From Streptomyces sp. NBC_01446 (GTDB lineage Bacteria > Actinomycetota > Actinomycetes > Streptomycetales > Streptomycetaceae), in assembly GCF_026340095.1 (NCBI RefSeq), contig NZ_JAPEPO010000001.1:7894501-7958500 (forward strand): DNA of 64,000 nucleotides, given 5' to 3'. The notes beneath the pieces were generated by a model, which ran no database searches, was not told the DNA's origin, and was given only the letters and a program-made list of their open reading frames with translations. Positions 40,560 through 48,926 of this stretch are shown piece by piece. Position numbers and translations under genes: made by a program. Within the stretch, counting starts at the first letter, position 1. Every line of letters begins with the position of its first letter.

Positions 40560-41462
40560 ATGAAGGACATCAAGATCGCCCTCGGAGTCGACGTCGACGC
40601 CGTCGCCGGCTGGCTCGGCAGTTACGGCGGCGAGGACTCCCCGAACGACATCCAGCGCGGCGTCTTCGCCGGCGAGATCGGCACCCCGCGCCTGCTCAAG
40701 CTGTTCGAGCGCCATGGCATCCGCACGTCGTGGTTCATCCCCGGCCACTCGATCGAGACGTTCCCCGAGCAGACCCGCATGGTCGTCGAGGCGGGCCACG
40801 AGATCGGGGCGCACGGCTACAGCCACGAGAACCCCATCGCGATGTCCCCCCAGCAGGAGGAGGACGTCCTCGCGAAGTCCGTCGAACTGATCGAGCAGTT
40901 CACCGGCCGCAGGCCCAAGGGCTACGTCGCCCCCTGGTGGGAGATGTCCGAGTCCACCGCCGCACTGCTCCACAAGTACGGCTTCTCCTACGACCACTCC
41001 CAGAACTACCGGGACTTCACCCCCTTCTACGCCCGCGTGGGCGACTCCTGGACGAAGATCGACTACTCCGGTCAGGCGAAGGACTGGATGAAGCCCCTCA
41101 TCCACGGTCACGAGGTCGACCTCGTCGAGTTCTGCGGCAACTGGTACGTGGACGACCTCCCGCCCATGATGTTCAACAAGCACTCCCACAACAGCCACGG
41201 CTATGTGTCCCCGCGCGCGCTCGAACAGGACTGGAAGGACCAGTTCGACTGGGTCCACCGCGAGCTCGACTACGCGGTCGTCCCGGTGACCCTGCACCCG
41301 GACGTCTCGGGCCGCCCCCAGGTGCTGCTGATGCTGGAACGCTTCATCGACTACGTCTCGGCCCACGAGGGAGTCTCCTTCTGCACCCTGGAGGACGCGG
41401 CCGACGACTTCCGCCGCCGCTTCCCGTTCGAGTCCAAGGAGAGGCCCGTCGACATGCGGTGA
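40560..41462 (+). CDS. Polysaccharide-deacetylase-fold amidohydrolase (cyclic-imide hydrolase/PuuE-like)
   Basis: A 300-aa NodB-fold enzyme without a signal peptide: LGVDVDAVAG contributes the metal Asp pair, HEIGAHGYSHENP the HxxxH-type ligands, GYVAPWWEMS a substrate loop, and VVPVTLHPDVSGRP the C-terminal His. Cytoplasmic members of this branch hydrolyse cyclic imides, allantoin or N-carbamoyl compounds rather than chitin. Placement after an organic-anion transporter and an AMDase-like enzyme fits a pathway opening an imide or ureide to an acid. The gap to the previous gene is 16 bp with AGGAG. Confidence 0.8.
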   Translation: MKDIKIALGVDVDAVAGWLGSYGGEDSPNDIQRGVFAGEIGTPRLLKLFERHGIRTSWFIPGHSIETFPEQTRMVVEAGHEIGAHGYSHENPIAMSPQQEEDVLAKSVELIEQFTGRRPKGYVAPWWEMSESTAALLHKYGFSYDHSQNYRDFTPFYARVGDSWTKIDYSGQAKDWMKPLIHGHEVDLVEFCGNWYVDDLPPMMFNKHSHNSHGYVSPRALEQDWKDQFDWVHRELDYAVVPVTLHPDVSGRPQVLLMLERFIDYVSAHEGVSFCTLEDAADDFRRRFPFESKERPVDMR

Positions 41463-41551
41463 GTTCCGCGGGGAACGACAGTCAGAGAGAGGACAGTCGT
41501 TACGGCGACGGTCCCACAGACGACGGACGGTCCCATCGTGGAGGGTGCGCC

Positions 41552-42241
41552 ATGACCACGTACGTGTTGATCCCCGGAGCCGGCGGCTCGGCCTGGTACT
41601 GGCACGCAGTCAGTGACGAACTGAGCCGCCGGGGGCGCGACGTCGTCTCCGTGGACCTCCCGGGGGACGATCCCCGGGCGGGTCTTCCGGAGTACGTGGA
41701 CACGGTCGTCAACGCGGTCGGTGACCGGACCGACCTGGTGGTCGTGGGGCAGTCCCTCGGCGGGTTCACCGCGCCGCTGGTCTGCCCCCGCCTGCCCGTG
41801 TCGCTCCTCGTACTGGTCAACGGGATGATCCCGCGGCCCGGCGAGACACCGGGGGAGTGGTGGGCCAACACCGGCCAGGAGGCGGCCCGCCGCGCGAACG
41901 ACGCGCGCGAGGGCCGCGACCCCGACGCGGAGACCGACCTGGAGACGTACTTCCTGCACGACCTGTCGCAGGCTCAGATCGACGCGTCGGCGGAGCACAA
42001 CCAGGACGAGTCCGAGGCGGCCTTCGCCACACCGTTCACCCTCGACGTGTGGCCGGCGGTGGAAACCCGGGTGGTGGCCGGCCGCGACGACCGCTTCTTC
42101 CCCGCCGACTTCCAGCGCCGGGTGGCGGAGGACCGGCTCGGCATCATTCCGGACGAGGTACCGGGCGGGCATCTGGCGGCGCTGAGTCACCCGATGGAGC
42201 TAGTCGACCAGCTGGAGGCCTACGTCAAGGAGAGCGCCTGA
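41552..42241 (+). CDS. Alpha/beta-fold hydrolase
   Basis: A 229-aa hydrolase similar to the salicylate-esterase/hydroxynitrile-lyase branch: VLIPGAGGSAWYWHAV holds the oxyanion loop, VVGQSLGGFTAP the nucleophile Ser, VVAGRDDRFFP the acid Asp and PGGHLAALSHP the His. The substrate is unknown, probably an ester. It lies 89 bp past the amidohydrolase gene on the same strand and may or may not belong to that operon. Confidence 0.85.
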   Translation: MTTYVLIPGAGGSAWYWHAVSDELSRRGRDVVSVDLPGDDPRAGLPEYVDTVVNAVGDRTDLVVVGQSLGGFTAPLVCPRLPVSLLVLVNGMIPRPGETPGEWWANTGQEAARRANDAREGRDPDAETDLETYFLHDLSQAQIDASAEHNQDESEAAFATPFTLDVWPAVETRVVAGRDDRFFPADFQRRVAEDRLGIIPDEVPGGHLAALSHPMELVDQLEAYVKESA

Positions 42242-42371
42242 CGTCCGCCGGCGACCCCGGTGGCGTGACTCATCCGTCAGGACGAGCGCCCGGCCCACTC
42301 ATCCGTCGTGCCCGGCGCCGTTCCACCCGCCGGGGATCACTTCCGGTCGTCATCGTCGTAGCGTCGAGGTC

Positions 42372-43016
42372 ATGACGCAGACCCTGTACGGCCGGATCTA
42401 CCTCACGGCCTACGACACCCCCGCCCACGACCTCTACGACCGTACGAGGACCGGGTTCCTGCTGCGGGCCGCCGTCCTGGCCGAGCTGGCGATCCGGGGG
42501 AACCTCGTCGCCTCCCACGGCGATGTGTCCGTCGCGGAGCCGGGACCGACCGGCGATCCGGTCCTCGACCTGACGCTCGACCACGTCGCGCGCGACCGGC
42601 GCGGCTGGAAGTCCTGGATCAGGCACGACCGCAAGGAGACACTGCTCGCGGTCGAGGACCGGCTCGTCGCCCAGGGAGTGCTTGCCGTCGAGGAGAAGAG
42701 GTCCTTCGGCCGGTCCCGGCGCGAGGTGACGGTGCGGGACGCGTCCGCCGTCACCTCGCTCCAGGCAACGGCGACCGGGCTCCTGCACGGCACCGAGCCC
42801 GCCACGCTGATCGCGCCCGCCGACGCCGCGCTGGTAGCCCTGGCCGCCGCCGGCGGCATCCGGTCGGTCGTCTCCCGCGCGGACGCCCACGCCCGCAAGG
42901 AACGCATCGAGAAACTGACCGGACGCCTCGACGCCGTGGCCCCCGGCCTGGGCAAGGCGATCGGCGGCCTCGGCATGACGATGGTGGCGGCGCAGGGTGG
43001 GCTGGGCGGCGGCTGA
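42372..43016 (+). CDS. GPP34 (GOLPH3/VPS74-like) phosphoprotein
   Basis: A 214-aa helical protein with the GPP34 core (FLLRAAVLAELAIRGNL, VLDLTLDHVARDRRGWKSWI, LLAVEDRLVAQGVL). The eukaryotic relatives bind PtdIns4P at the Golgi; bacterial copies are frequent in Streptomyces with unknown role, perhaps at the membrane. It appears monocistronic. Confidence 0.82.
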   Translation: MTQTLYGRIYLTAYDTPAHDLYDRTRTGFLLRAAVLAELAIRGNLVASHGDVSVAEPGPTGDPVLDLTLDHVARDRRGWKSWIRHDRKETLLAVEDRLVAQGVLAVEEKRSFGRSRREVTVRDASAVTSLQATATGLLHGTEPATLIAPADAALVALAAAGGIRSVVSRADAHARKERIEKLTGRLDAVAPGLGKAIGGLGMTMVAAQGGLGGG

Positions 43017-43051
43017 CCCGGTCACGCCGGGCGGCCCACGGAGCGGGGCGC

Positions 43052-43186
43052 GTCGTACTCGGCGACGACAACCCCCTGCAGACCCGCTCGCTCCTGAGCG
43101 ATGAGTACCGGCTCCTCGCGCGCGACCTCGGCTTCGCGCACTCGCGCTCAAGGCCCCCGACCGGGCCGCCGCCGAGGCCGGGTTAG
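43052..43186 (+). pseudogene. Possible remnant of an adenosine-deaminase-like gene
   Basis: A short frame reads VVLGDDNPLQTRSLLSDEYR and LLARDLGFAHS, reminiscent of the C-terminal part of adenosine-deaminase-type enzymes (a metal-binding Asp-Asp-Asn/Pro strand followed by an EYxLLxxxLG helix). The continuation ALKAPDRAAAEAG is in another frame, so a frameshift separates them. No 5' part is present. Weak evidence; it may be chance. Confidence 0.25.
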
Positions 43187-43259
43187 TGGACGACGGGACG
43201 CGCGCCGCACTACGCCGACGTGCGGCTCAAGTCGTACGGCCAGAGGAGGCCTCCCCGCG

Positions 43260-44333
43260 TCACAGGCCGTGACGCCGGCTGCCGAGAACCCGCTCGGACA
43301 CCCGGCGTTCGGCCTCCGGGGAGAAGTCGGAGAAGCCGGAGACGTCTGACACATCGGAGAAGTCGGCGCGCCGCGCTTCTACGGCGTCCCGGGTCTCCTC
43401 CGCCATCAGGTCCGCGTTGATGGCCGCGGCCGCACGCAGTCCCGCGGCGGCCGAGCCGATGACCTGCTCGGTGAGCTCGGTGACGTTGCCCGCCGCCCAC
43501 ACGCCCGGTACGGCAGTGCGACCGGTGGGGTCGGCGGGGACGCGCGTGCCGATCACCATGCCGTTCATCTCCTGCGCGGACGCTTCGAGCCCCAAGGAGC
43601 CGAGGAAGCCGGCGCGCGCGGTGAACCGGGGCGCGACCACCAGCGCGTGGACCGGCACGAGCGTCCCGCGCTCCAGGCGCGCCCCCGCCAGCCGGCCGTT
43701 CTCGCTCTCCAGCGCGCTCACCGTGCCGTCGACCACGCTGATGCCGCGGGCGGCGAGCTGCTCGTACTCCTCGTCGCCGGGCTCGGGCGCCGTGTGCAGG
43801 AAGAGGGTGACGCTCTTGGTCCACTGCCGCCACATCAGGGCCTGGTGCACCGCGGCCGGTCCCGTCCCGAGGACGCCGACCGCCTGGTCGCGGACTTCCC
43901 AGCCGTGGCAGTACGGGCAGTGCAGGACGTCCGAGCCCCACAGTGCGGCAAGGCCGGGCACCTCCGGCAGCTCGTCCACCAGGCCCGTCGTGACCAGGAG
44001 GCGGGCGGCCCGCACCTCGCCGCCGTCGTCGAGCACGACCCGGAATCCGTCGCCGTCGCGCTCGGCCGTGGCGACGCGGCCCGTCACGATCTCCCCGCCG
44101 TACCGGCGCACCTCCCCGCGGCCGGTGGCCAGTAGCTCGCCGGGGGGTGTGCCCTCGCGGCCCAGGTAGTTGTGCACGCCGTCGGCCGGGGCGTTGCGCG
44201 GCTCACCCGCGTCGATCACGAGGACCGAGCGGCGCGCCCGCCCCAGGGTCAGCGCCCCGCTCAGCCCGGCGGCTCCACCGCCGATCACCACGACGTCGTA
44301 GCGCTGCTCGTCCTGCGAAGGGTGAACACTCAT
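43260..44333 (-). CDS. Thioredoxin-reductase-like FAD/NAD(P) oxidoreductase
   Basis: A 357-aa flavoprotein: FAD motif DVVVIGGGAAGLSGALTLG near the N-terminus, redox pair CPYC in HCPYCHGWEVRD (the position used by TrxB), NAD(P) motif VGVLGTGPAAVHQAL, and closing FAD motif GVWAAGNVTE. It may reduce a small disulfide or act as an oxidase like the GliT/HlmI group. The C-terminus has a repetitive FSDVSDVSGFSDFS stretch before a basic tail. ATG 44333 is preferred (GGAG 6 nt upstream); 44345 and 44393 are in-frame alternatives. It is divergent from the XRE-cupin regulator. Confidence 0.85.
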   Translation of the reverse strand: MSVHPSQDEQRYDVVVIGGGAAGLSGALTLGRARRSVLVIDAGEPRNAPADGVHNYLGREGTPPGELLATGRGEVRRYGGEIVTGRVATAERDGDGFRVVLDDGGEVRAARLLVTTGLVDELPEVPGLAALWGSDVLHCPYCHGWEVRDQAVGVLGTGPAAVHQALMWRQWTKSVTLFLHTAPEPGDEEYEQLAARGISVVDGTVSALESENGRLAGARLERGTLVPVHALVVAPRFTARAGFLGSLGLEASAQEMNGMVIGTRVPADPTGRTAVPGVWAAGNVTELTEQVIGSAAAGLRAAAAINADLMAEETRDAVEARRADFSDVSDVSGFSDFSPEAERRVSERVLGSRRHGL

Positions 44334-44440
44334 CGTCGGCTCCATCCGTTGCCTCGTCTGCCGGCTGACCTGCTCGCTCAGGTGATCACTCATGGGGATC
44401 GCCTCCATTCGCCACCGAGACTGCGCCGACCCCGTCCCGA

Positions 44441-44471
44441 TTGACAAAGTTCTTTGCCGTAAGAGCAAAAT
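44441..44471 (+). promoter_or_regulatory. Promoter with inverted repeat upstream of the XRE-cupin gene
   Basis: TTGACA (44441-44446), 19 nt, CAAAAT (44466-44471), then 6 nt to the ATG at 44478: probably a leaderless transcript. TTTGC-N7-GCAAA (44453-44469) lies between the promoter boxes and is a good operator candidate for the regulator itself. Confidence 0.5.
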
Positions 44472-44477
44472 CGAGGC

Positions 44478-45071
44478 ATGAGCGACGACGAGTTCACCCC
44501 GGTCCTGGCCGGCGTGGGGCCGCGGCTGCGCGCCCTGCGGCACGAGCGCGGGACGACCCTGGCCCAGCTGAGCGAGGAGACCGGGATCTCACTGAGCACC
44601 CTCTCGCGCCTGGAGTCCGGGCAGCGCAAGCCCACGCTGGAACTGCTGCTGCCGCTGGCCAAGGCCCACCACGTGGCGCTCGACGAGCTGGTCGGCGCCC
44701 CCGACACGGGCGACCCCCGCATCCACCCGCGCCCCATCACCCGCCACGGCCACACCTTCATCCCGCTGACCCGGCACCTCGGCGGCCTGCACGCCTACAA
44801 ACAGATCATGCCGGTGCGCGAACTCGGCGAGGGCGTGCGGCCCGAACAGAAGACGCACGAGGGCTACGAGTGGCTCTACGTGCTCACCGGCCGCCTGCAT
44901 CTGGCCCTCGGCGAGCACGACCTCGTCCTGACGGCCGGCGAGGCCGCCGAATTCGACACGCGCACCCCGCACGGCTTCGCCAACGCCGGTACGTACCCCG
45001 TCGAGTTCCTCTCCCTGTTCGGCCCCCAGGGCGAACGGCTCCACGTGCGGGCACGGCCGAGCGAGGGATGA
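44478..45071 (+). CDS. XRE-family regulator with C-terminal cupin domain
   Basis: A 197-aa protein: an HTH_3 domain (LRALRHERGTTLAQLSEETG, ISLSTLSRLESGQRKP; about residues 16-55) and a cupin barrel (KTHEGYEWLYVLTGRLHLAL, GEAAEFDTRTPHGFANAG) with His and Glu positions for metal. Such regulators sense small molecules through the cupin. The divergent flavin disulfide reductase gene is the likely target. Confidence 0.9.
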   Translation: MSDDEFTPVLAGVGPRLRALRHERGTTLAQLSEETGISLSTLSRLESGQRKPTLELLLPLAKAHHVALDELVGAPDTGDPRIHPRPITRHGHTFIPLTRHLGGLHAYKQIMPVRELGEGVRPEQKTHEGYEWLYVLTGRLHLALGEHDLVLTAGEAAEFDTRTPHGFANAGTYPVEFLSLFGPQGERLHVRARPSEG

Positions 45072-45075
45072 GTTC

Positions 45076-45609
45076 CTACGCGGGCTTCGCGTCGTCGGCG
45101 CCGAACCGGGCGTAATACACCAACACGGGGCGCAGACCGCGGCGTTCGTAGAGGCGCTGCGCCCCGGTGTTCGCGGCCAGTGTGCCGATGATCAGGTCGG
45201 CGACGCCCATGCGGTCCAGTTCGGCGTCGACCAGGTCGAGCAGGAGCGTGCCGATGCCATGGCCGCGCTCGGCCGGAAGGACGGACAGCGTCTGGAGCTC
45301 GGCGATGCGGTCGCCGGTCACCCAGGTGTCGTCGGGACCCTCCTCGATCTGTACGAAGGCGTAGCCGACAGGCTGCCCGTCCCGTTCGGCGAGCAGGACG
45401 AACGAGCCCTCGTCGAGGATCCAGCGCCGGTAGCACTCGCGGCGCAGCTCCCAGGAACTCCCGTCGGGGAAATAGGTGAACCCGGGCTGCACGGACTGGT
45501 GATGGGCGTGCAGCGCGAGCCACAGGGGCGCGAGGCGGTCGATGAACTCGGCCCCTGCCTTGCGGACCGTGATGTCGCCGTCGGTGTGCCGGGCCTGGCT
45601 CGTATCCAC
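45076..45609 (-). CDS. GNAT-family N-acetyltransferase
   Basis: A 177-aa acetyltransferase with the acetyl-CoA loop VLPAERGHGIGTLLLD (motif A) and the C-terminal GAQRLYERRGLRPVLVYY. The acceptor is unknown. It converges on the XRE-cupin gene with a 4-bp gap; no link is implied. Confidence 0.85.
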   Translation of the reverse strand: MDTSQARHTDGDITVRKAGAEFIDRLAPLWLALHAHHQSVQPGFTYFPDGSSWELRRECYRRWILDEGSFVLLAERDGQPVGYAFVQIEEGPDDTWVTGDRIAELQTLSVLPAERGHGIGTLLLDLVDAELDRMGVADLIIGTLAANTGAQRLYERRGLRPVLVYYARFGADDAKPA

Positions 45610-45797
45610 GGACTTCTCGCCTCTCGTGTGCCGGTGCGGGGCGTGCGGGCCCGCCCCTTCGATGTGAGCGGTTACTACCCGTCAAATCGCCGCCGCCATA
45701 GTAAAAGGCAGAAACATTCCGAGCCCTCTTGCGAGTGCATAGCAAACGCTTACATGCTGTCGCGCAGCCCGCACACCACCGAGTCCGAGGAGAGACG

Positions 45798-46553
45798 ATG
45801 AAGCCGCAACGTCTGGCCACAGCCGCCGGAGCCGCCGTACTGCTCACGTTGGGTGCGGCGGGCGAGAGTTGGGCCTCGACGCCCACCGTCCGCTGGACGA
45901 CGGGCGCACCGACGCCCGTCACCGAACTGACCCTGCCGATGTCGTTCGAGTCGGCACCCGACGCGTCCGGCATCTACTTCGCGTACTACACCACCCTGGA
46001 GAGCGGGACCCGGCCGTACGCGGGCTTCCAGCCCAAGCCGGCCGTCAACGGAAAGCCCACTCTCCAGGCCATCTTCAGCTCCTTCAACGCCAACGCCACC
46101 ACCACGGACAGCCACTGCACGTATGGCGCCGACGGAGGAGCCGGCGTCAGCTGCGCCGTCCAATTCCCCTACACGAAGGGCACGATGTACGCCGTCGAGC
46201 TCTCGCGGGTGAGCGACGACGGTACGACGCAGCTGATGAACGGTGAGGTCGTCGACACCGAGACCGGCGCCGATGTCGCACACATCGGCAGCTTCAGGCT
46301 CCCGGTCGCGTCCGGCCGGTTCAAGGCCGCCGACCAGGGGTTCATCGAGCCGTATCTGACGGCGGGCTGCTCGCAGCAGGTCACCGTCACCTACGGCAAG
46401 CCCGTAGGGAAGGAGGGGGGCAACACGTACACGGGAAGCCTCCCGACCGTCACCGACCCCGCGTCCGGGAGCTGCCTGAGCAGCACGTCGACCGACACAG
46501 CGGCCGGGCGCCAGGTCACGGTGACGGGTGACAAGTTCACGCCCGCCGGCTGA
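45798..46553 (+). CDS. Secreted beta-rich protein of unknown function
   Basis: A 251-aa exported protein: signal peptide (RLATAAGAAVLLTLGAAG, cleaved near SWA-S), then a jelly-roll-like domain (TELTLPMSFESAPDASGIYF, AYYTTLESG) resembling DUF3472-type proteins, with three or four cysteines (SHCTYG, VSCAVQ, AGCSQQ, GSCLSS) that probably form disulfides. GAGGAGAGACG precedes ATG 45798. It may bind a carbohydrate; function unproven. Confidence 0.65.
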   Translation: MKPQRLATAAGAAVLLTLGAAGESWASTPTVRWTTGAPTPVTELTLPMSFESAPDASGIYFAYYTTLESGTRPYAGFQPKPAVNGKPTLQAIFSSFNANATTTDSHCTYGADGGAGVSCAVQFPYTKGTMYAVELSRVSDDGTTQLMNGEVVDTETGADVAHIGSFRLPVASGRFKAADQGFIEPYLTAGCSQQVTVTYGKPVGKEGGNTYTGSLPTVTDPASGSCLSSTSTDTAAGRQVTVTGDKFTPAG

Positions 46554-46598
46554 ACACGTCACGCGGGCGGGGCGGACATGACCCCCTATCCTGGGGCC

Positions 46599-47534
46599 AT
46601 GTCCGCCCCTGAACTGATCCGTATCGTCTCCCGCGACTCGCCCATGGCGCTGGCCCAGGTGGAGCGCGTACGCGCCGAACTGGCCGCCCTGCACCCGGAG
46701 ATCCGCACGACGGTCGTCCCCGTCAAGACGACCGGTGACAAGTGGATGGGCGACCTGTCCCTGGTCGAGGGGAAGGGGGCGTTCACCAAGGAGGTCGACG
46801 CCGCGCTGCTCGCCGGTGAGGCCGACCTCGCGGTGCACTGCGTCAAGGACGTGCCCGCCGACCGGCCCCTGCCCGCGGGAACGGTGTTCGCCGCGTTCCT
46901 CAAGCGGGACGACATCAGGGACGCCCTCATCCACCCGGACGGCCTGACGCTTGATCAACTCCCCTCCGGCACACGGATCGGCACCTCCTCCGTGCGCCGC
47001 ATCGCCCAGATCGCCGCCGCGTACCCGCACCTCGAGTGCGTGCCGATGCGCGGCAACGCGAACCGGCGCCTGGAGAAGCTCGCGGCGGGCGACGCCGACG
47101 CGCTCCTCCTTGCCGCCGCCGGCCTCGAACGCATCGGTCGTACGGATGTGATCACGGAGATCCTGTCGGCCGAGGTCATGTGCCCGCCGATCGGCGCCGG
47201 GATCCTGGCTCTGCAGTGCCGTGAGGGCGACACCGATCTGATCGACACGATCTCGGGGCTCGGTGACCCCGACGCCCATCGCGAGGCGAGTGCGGAGCGC
47301 ATGTTCCTCCACGTGCTCCAGGGGCACTGCAACAGCCCCATCGCAGGGTTCGCCAGGGCGGAGCGCAGCGGTGATCTGTCGCTGCGGGCCTGTGTGTTCA
47401 CCCCCGACGGGAAGACCGTGCTCAACGCGCACGAGTGGGCCGGCCCTCTCGACCCCGCCACCCTCGGCACCTCGGTCGCCGTGGCCCTGCTGCGCCAGGG
47501 AGCGCGTGAGCTGATCGACTCGATCGGGCATTGA
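46599..47534 (+). CDS. hemC: Hydroxymethylbilane synthase (porphobilinogen deaminase) homologue
   Basis: A 311-aa HemC-type protein: RIVSRDSPMALAQVERVRAE at the start, the catalytic Asp in DLAVHCVKDVP, substrate Arg residues in SSVRRIAQ and RGNANRRLEKL, and the dipyrromethane-cofactor Cys in LQGHCNSPIAG (usually LxGGCxxPIG). It would polymerise four porphobilinogens to hydroxymethylbilane. It stands alone, without hemA, hemB or hemD, so it is probably a second copy besides the main haem cluster. ATG 46599 is chosen over 46578 because homology begins there. Confidence 0.88.
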   Translation: MSAPELIRIVSRDSPMALAQVERVRAELAALHPEIRTTVVPVKTTGDKWMGDLSLVEGKGAFTKEVDAALLAGEADLAVHCVKDVPADRPLPAGTVFAAFLKRDDIRDALIHPDGLTLDQLPSGTRIGTSSVRRIAQIAAAYPHLECVPMRGNANRRLEKLAAGDADALLLAAAGLERIGRTDVITEILSAEVMCPPIGAGILALQCREGDTDLIDTISGLGDPDAHREASAERMFLHVLQGHCNSPIAGFARAERSGDLSLRACVFTPDGKTVLNAHEWAGPLDPATLGTSVAVALLRQGARELIDSIGH

Positions 47535-47666
47535 ACACCCGGCCCGTCACCGCGAGGCGAGCCACTCGCCGTACCACGCGAGGGGGCGGTATCCAGGGTC
47601 CAAGGTCTCGCCGAGCGGTGTGGGGTGCGCGTGTCGAAGGTCGTCTCGTAGGCGGGCGTCCGACGG

Positions 47667-48818
47667 TCAGGCGGTCTCGGCGGCCGTGTACCGCCAGAAG
47701 TCGCGCATCAGCGCAGGCGGGGTCGGACCGGTCATTTCCACCTGCGTGAGCAGGATGCCGACCGCGCCCGTGGACGGGACGAGGTGCGCCGCGGTCCCGG
47801 TGCCGCCGACCCAGCCGTAGCGGCCCCTGACGTTCCAGGAATCGTTGGGTGCCACGTCGACCGAGCCGCCGAAGCCCCAGCCCTGGCCCTCCGTGAACAG
47901 GCCGCTGGCTTCGCGCTGGGCGGCCGTCAGGTGATCCGTCGTCATCTGCCGTACCGCGTCGGACGACAGGAGCCGCCGGCCGCCCGCGACCCCCTCCGCG
48001 AGCAGCATCCTGGCGAAGGCGTACCAGTCGTCGGCGGTCGAGACGAGCCCGCCCGCGGCGGACGGGAACTCGGGCAGGCTGCTCCACTGTCCGTCCGGCG
48101 TGTCCGCCGGTTCGAGGCCGCCCTCCGCGCGCGGGCGGTAGGACGTGGTGAACCGGTCCAGCTTGCCGGCCGGTACCTCGAATCCGGTGTCGGTCATCCC
48201 GAGCGGTTCGAAGACGCGCTCGGCGAGGAAGTCCGGCAGCGCGCTCCCCGACACACGGGAGATCAGCACCCCCTGGATGTCGGAACACGTGTTGTACAGC
48301 CACGCCTCACCCGGCTGGTTGAGCAGCGGGATACGGGCGAGACGCGCCATCCACTCGTCGGGCGCCGGGACGTGCTGGGGGGAGAGGCCGTGTTTCTGGA
48401 GGCCGAAAAGGGACTGGACCGCCGGCAGCGAGAAGTCGGACGGGAAGCCCCATCCCGCGCGGAACGTCAGCAGATCGGCCACCGTGATCGGCCGGGCCGC
48501 GGGGACCACGTCGTCGACGGGAGCGTCCGGTGTGCGGACCACGACCGGTTTCGCGATCTCGGGAAGCCACCGGTCGACCGGGTCGTCCAGCGCGATCCGT
48601 CCCTCGTCGACCAGCATCATCACCGCGGCGGCCGTGATGGGCTTGGTGATCGAGGCGATCCGGAAGATCGAGTCCCGGGTCATCGGGGAGCCGCCATCGA
48701 GGGCGGTCGAGCCGGCGGTCTCCACCTCGACCCGGTCATCACGGGCCACCAGCGCCACCGCCCCCGGCAGCGAGCCGTCACGGACGTGCGGCGCGAAAAT
48801 GTCCTGCAAGCTGGTCAT
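47667..48818 (-). CDS. Serine hydrolase, beta-lactamase class C/esterase fold
   Basis: A 383-aa cytoplasmic penicillin-binding-like hydrolase: the SxxK motif is SITK (Ser56, Lys59), the second motif is YNT (LYNTCSDIQG), and the third motif region is near WVGGTGT, where HxG/KTG is expected. No signal peptide. Members are esterases, amidases or peptidases. It is divergent from the MFS gene at 48927 and could be functionally paired with it. Confidence 0.87.
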   Translation of the reverse strand: MTSLQDIFAPHVRDGSLPGAVALVARDDRVEVETAGSTALDGGSPMTRDSIFRIASITKPITAAAVMMLVDEGRIALDDPVDRWLPEIAKPVVVRTPDAPVDDVVPAARPITVADLLTFRAGWGFPSDFSLPAVQSLFGLQKHGLSPQHVPAPDEWMARLARIPLLNQPGEAWLYNTCSDIQGVLISRVSGSALPDFLAERVFEPLGMTDTGFEVPAGKLDRFTTSYRPRAEGGLEPADTPDGQWSSLPEFPSAAGGLVSTADDWYAFARMLLAEGVAGGRRLLSSDAVRQMTTDHLTAAQREASGLFTEGQGWGFGGSVDVAPNDSWNVRGRYGWVGGTGTAAHLVPSTGAVGILLTQVEMTGPTPPALMRDFWRYTAAETA

Positions 48819-48926
48819 CGGTCCACCTTCTTGAGTGTGGTGTCGAAGGGGAGACTCCCCACGCGGCGCGGAATCATCGGCCGGGGCGCCGCCGACGCAC
48901 CCGAAAGACGGCGGGGAGGAGGCCGG

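Noticed and set aside
47535..47666. Small gene between hemC and the serine hydrolase
   Set aside because: Short arginine-rich frames only, with no ribosome site or conserved-looking sequence.
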